Shown here: positions 62,916 to 64,000 of the stretch, one piece after another
Layout of the letters: each line of letters begins with the position of its first letter
Position numbering within the stretch: the first letter of the stretch is position 1
Assembly: GCA_038501785.1 (NCBI GenBank)
Contig: JBAMJR010000053.1
Coordinates: 2,064,001-2,128,000 of the forward strand
Length of the DNA stretch: 64,000 bases
Source: Myoxocephalus aenaeus
Lineage: Eukaryota > Chordata > Actinopteri > Perciformes > Cottidae
Direction: 5' to 3'
Program-made: the position numbers and the translations under genes
Notes under the pieces: generated by a model
Told to the model about the DNA's origin: nothing
The model's input: only the letters and a program-made list of their open reading frames with translations
Databases searched by the model: none

Positions 62916-64000
62916 CTGCAACAAGACAGACATGGAAATGAACCATCAGAGTGGTTTGGTATGGTTTGAGTTACCAATCTGCAAGGTTTTGGGAGAGTGT
63001 AAACTTATGTTTCAGGCGAACAATGAAATAGGAAAGATGTAAATAGTACTACAATCCATTACTAGCCATGGTTGTGGCATCAGTCTGGAAATGTATGAAG
63101 TATTTGATGGATCGCTAACTTGGCGATCCCAGATAGCGGCAGGGAGTCCCCTGACTTTCCTCTTCAGGTCAAAATGTGTCCAATACTTTGATTCATCACT
63201 AAACATCTAATGACACTTCCCATCAGCCTCAGCTTTCTTTCTTTTTTAAGTGGTAATTAGCAAATGTTAGCACGGTAAACTAAAATCGTGAATATGGGAA
63301 ACGTTGTACCAGCGATAGTCAGCACGATAGCATCGGCTTTATGGCGGCATTAGCATGCTGACCCCTTGAGCTTGAGGATCAGAACAGGCCAAAACCTTTA
63401 CGAGCGTCAATTTTAGGCAGGCCGCTGCTGCATTTGGACATGTATGTAGACGGAATGAAAGTTTGAGAAGAATCACGTCTCTGTTTATAACTCTGACCTG
63501 ACTGTGCTCAGCTCAGACGTCTCCGCCCGGGGCCGACAGCTCCGTCAGCGCATTGACACACTGCATCTGGGCCTTGTGTTTACACTCCAGGGCTCCATTA
63601 TTCAGCGGGCGAGTCGGGATAGAGGCGCACCGAGGAAATGCTTCTCGGCGCGCCTAATCTTTTTTGGACAGGTCCATCCAATTAACCCAGCCTAATCCTT
63701 CCTTTACAAACTGTTCTGGGAGCAGGGCCAAGCAACCCATCGCGCACCTGGAGCCCCCGTTTATAAAGACGCCCGCATTTCACTTTGACGTCATTGTTTC
63801 CTTATTAGTTGTTTTCAGTTTGGATGCAGGTAACGTGCGACTGTGCTTGTTTCAGATTCATGTTGTTCATTTCATGTTGTGTTGTCACACAGAAACAACT
63901 TCTTCTTTTTGATTCTGATGGGTTAGGTTAAGTGTCTGAGACGTTGAGCGATGGTTCATGATATTTTGCGACCATTTACACTTGAGATTTCTACACTGCA
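62916..64000. other. SYN3 intron, right edge of window
   Basis: No further synapsin exon recognised up to the window end. It contains GTTAGCA-type fish repeat wording (about 63260-63360) and a CRE palindrome TGACGTCA (63786-63793). Confidence 0.5.

Overview
The window looks like nuclear DNA of a ray-finned (teleost) fish. It has spliced genes with GT/AG introns, many CA/TG, TA and GA microsatellites, and several dispersed repeats of a kind I recall as widespread in fish. No bacterial or organellar gene organisation is visible. Two recognisable protein genes are present, one inside the other.

(1) The 3' part of a synapsin gene, best matched to SYN3, runs on the minus strand from about 62.9 kb down to its stop codon at 10.53 kb. 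I could place ten consecutive coding exons with consistent splice sites and phases. They encode about 353 residues: most of the ATP-grasp-like domain C, a short Pro/Ser-rich linker, and the C-terminal domain E ending SFASLFSD. The 5' exons lie beyond the right edge. (2) A complete TIMP3 gene (tissue inhibitor of metalloproteinases 3) lies on the plus strand at 44.8-61.6 kb, entirely inside the 36.6-kb SYN3 intron between the exons at 61684-61773 and 25057-25119. It has five coding exons, 214 codons, all 12 cysteines of the family, a CCAAT/GC-box/TATA-like promoter, and a roughly 2.7-kb 3' UTR. The first poly(A) signal of that UTR lies only about 90 bp from a SYN3 exon on the opposite strand. 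This is the conserved synapsin/TIMP nested arrangement.

Layout. 0-10.5 kb: sequence downstream of the SYN3 stop, with a decayed coiled-coil pseudogene at about 1.94-2.39 kb, dispersed repeats, and a cluster of three CRE palindromes at 5.76-6.51 kb. 10.5-12.2 kb: SYN3 3' exons, including a 19-nt microexon. 12.2-25.1 kb: SYN3 introns and four exons; a 562-bp terminal-inverted-repeat element ends 35 bp from one exon, and an LTR-like segment lies at 23.4-23.8 kb. 25.1-44.5 kb: host intron without a recognisable gene; it holds a pair of about 99% identical 302-bp inverted arms around a long TG microsatellite (29.8-31.3 kb) and a possible 51-nt cassette exon at 42.4 kb. 44.5-61.7 kb: TIMP3. 61.7-64.0 kb: two SYN3 exons with G-tracts between them.

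The two genes do not form an operon or pathway. SYN3 protein is known as a neuronal synaptic-vesicle phosphoprotein, whereas TIMP3 is a secreted, matrix-bound inhibitor of MMPs, ADAMs and ADAMTSs. Their link is positional: TIMP3 is transcribed antisense to its host intron. Most other open reading frames are chance, low-complexity or shadow frames. I did not find an undescribed gene system. The strongest leads are the TIMP3/SYN3 3'-end convergence, the inverted duplication, the repeats inside TIMP3 and the candidate small exons.
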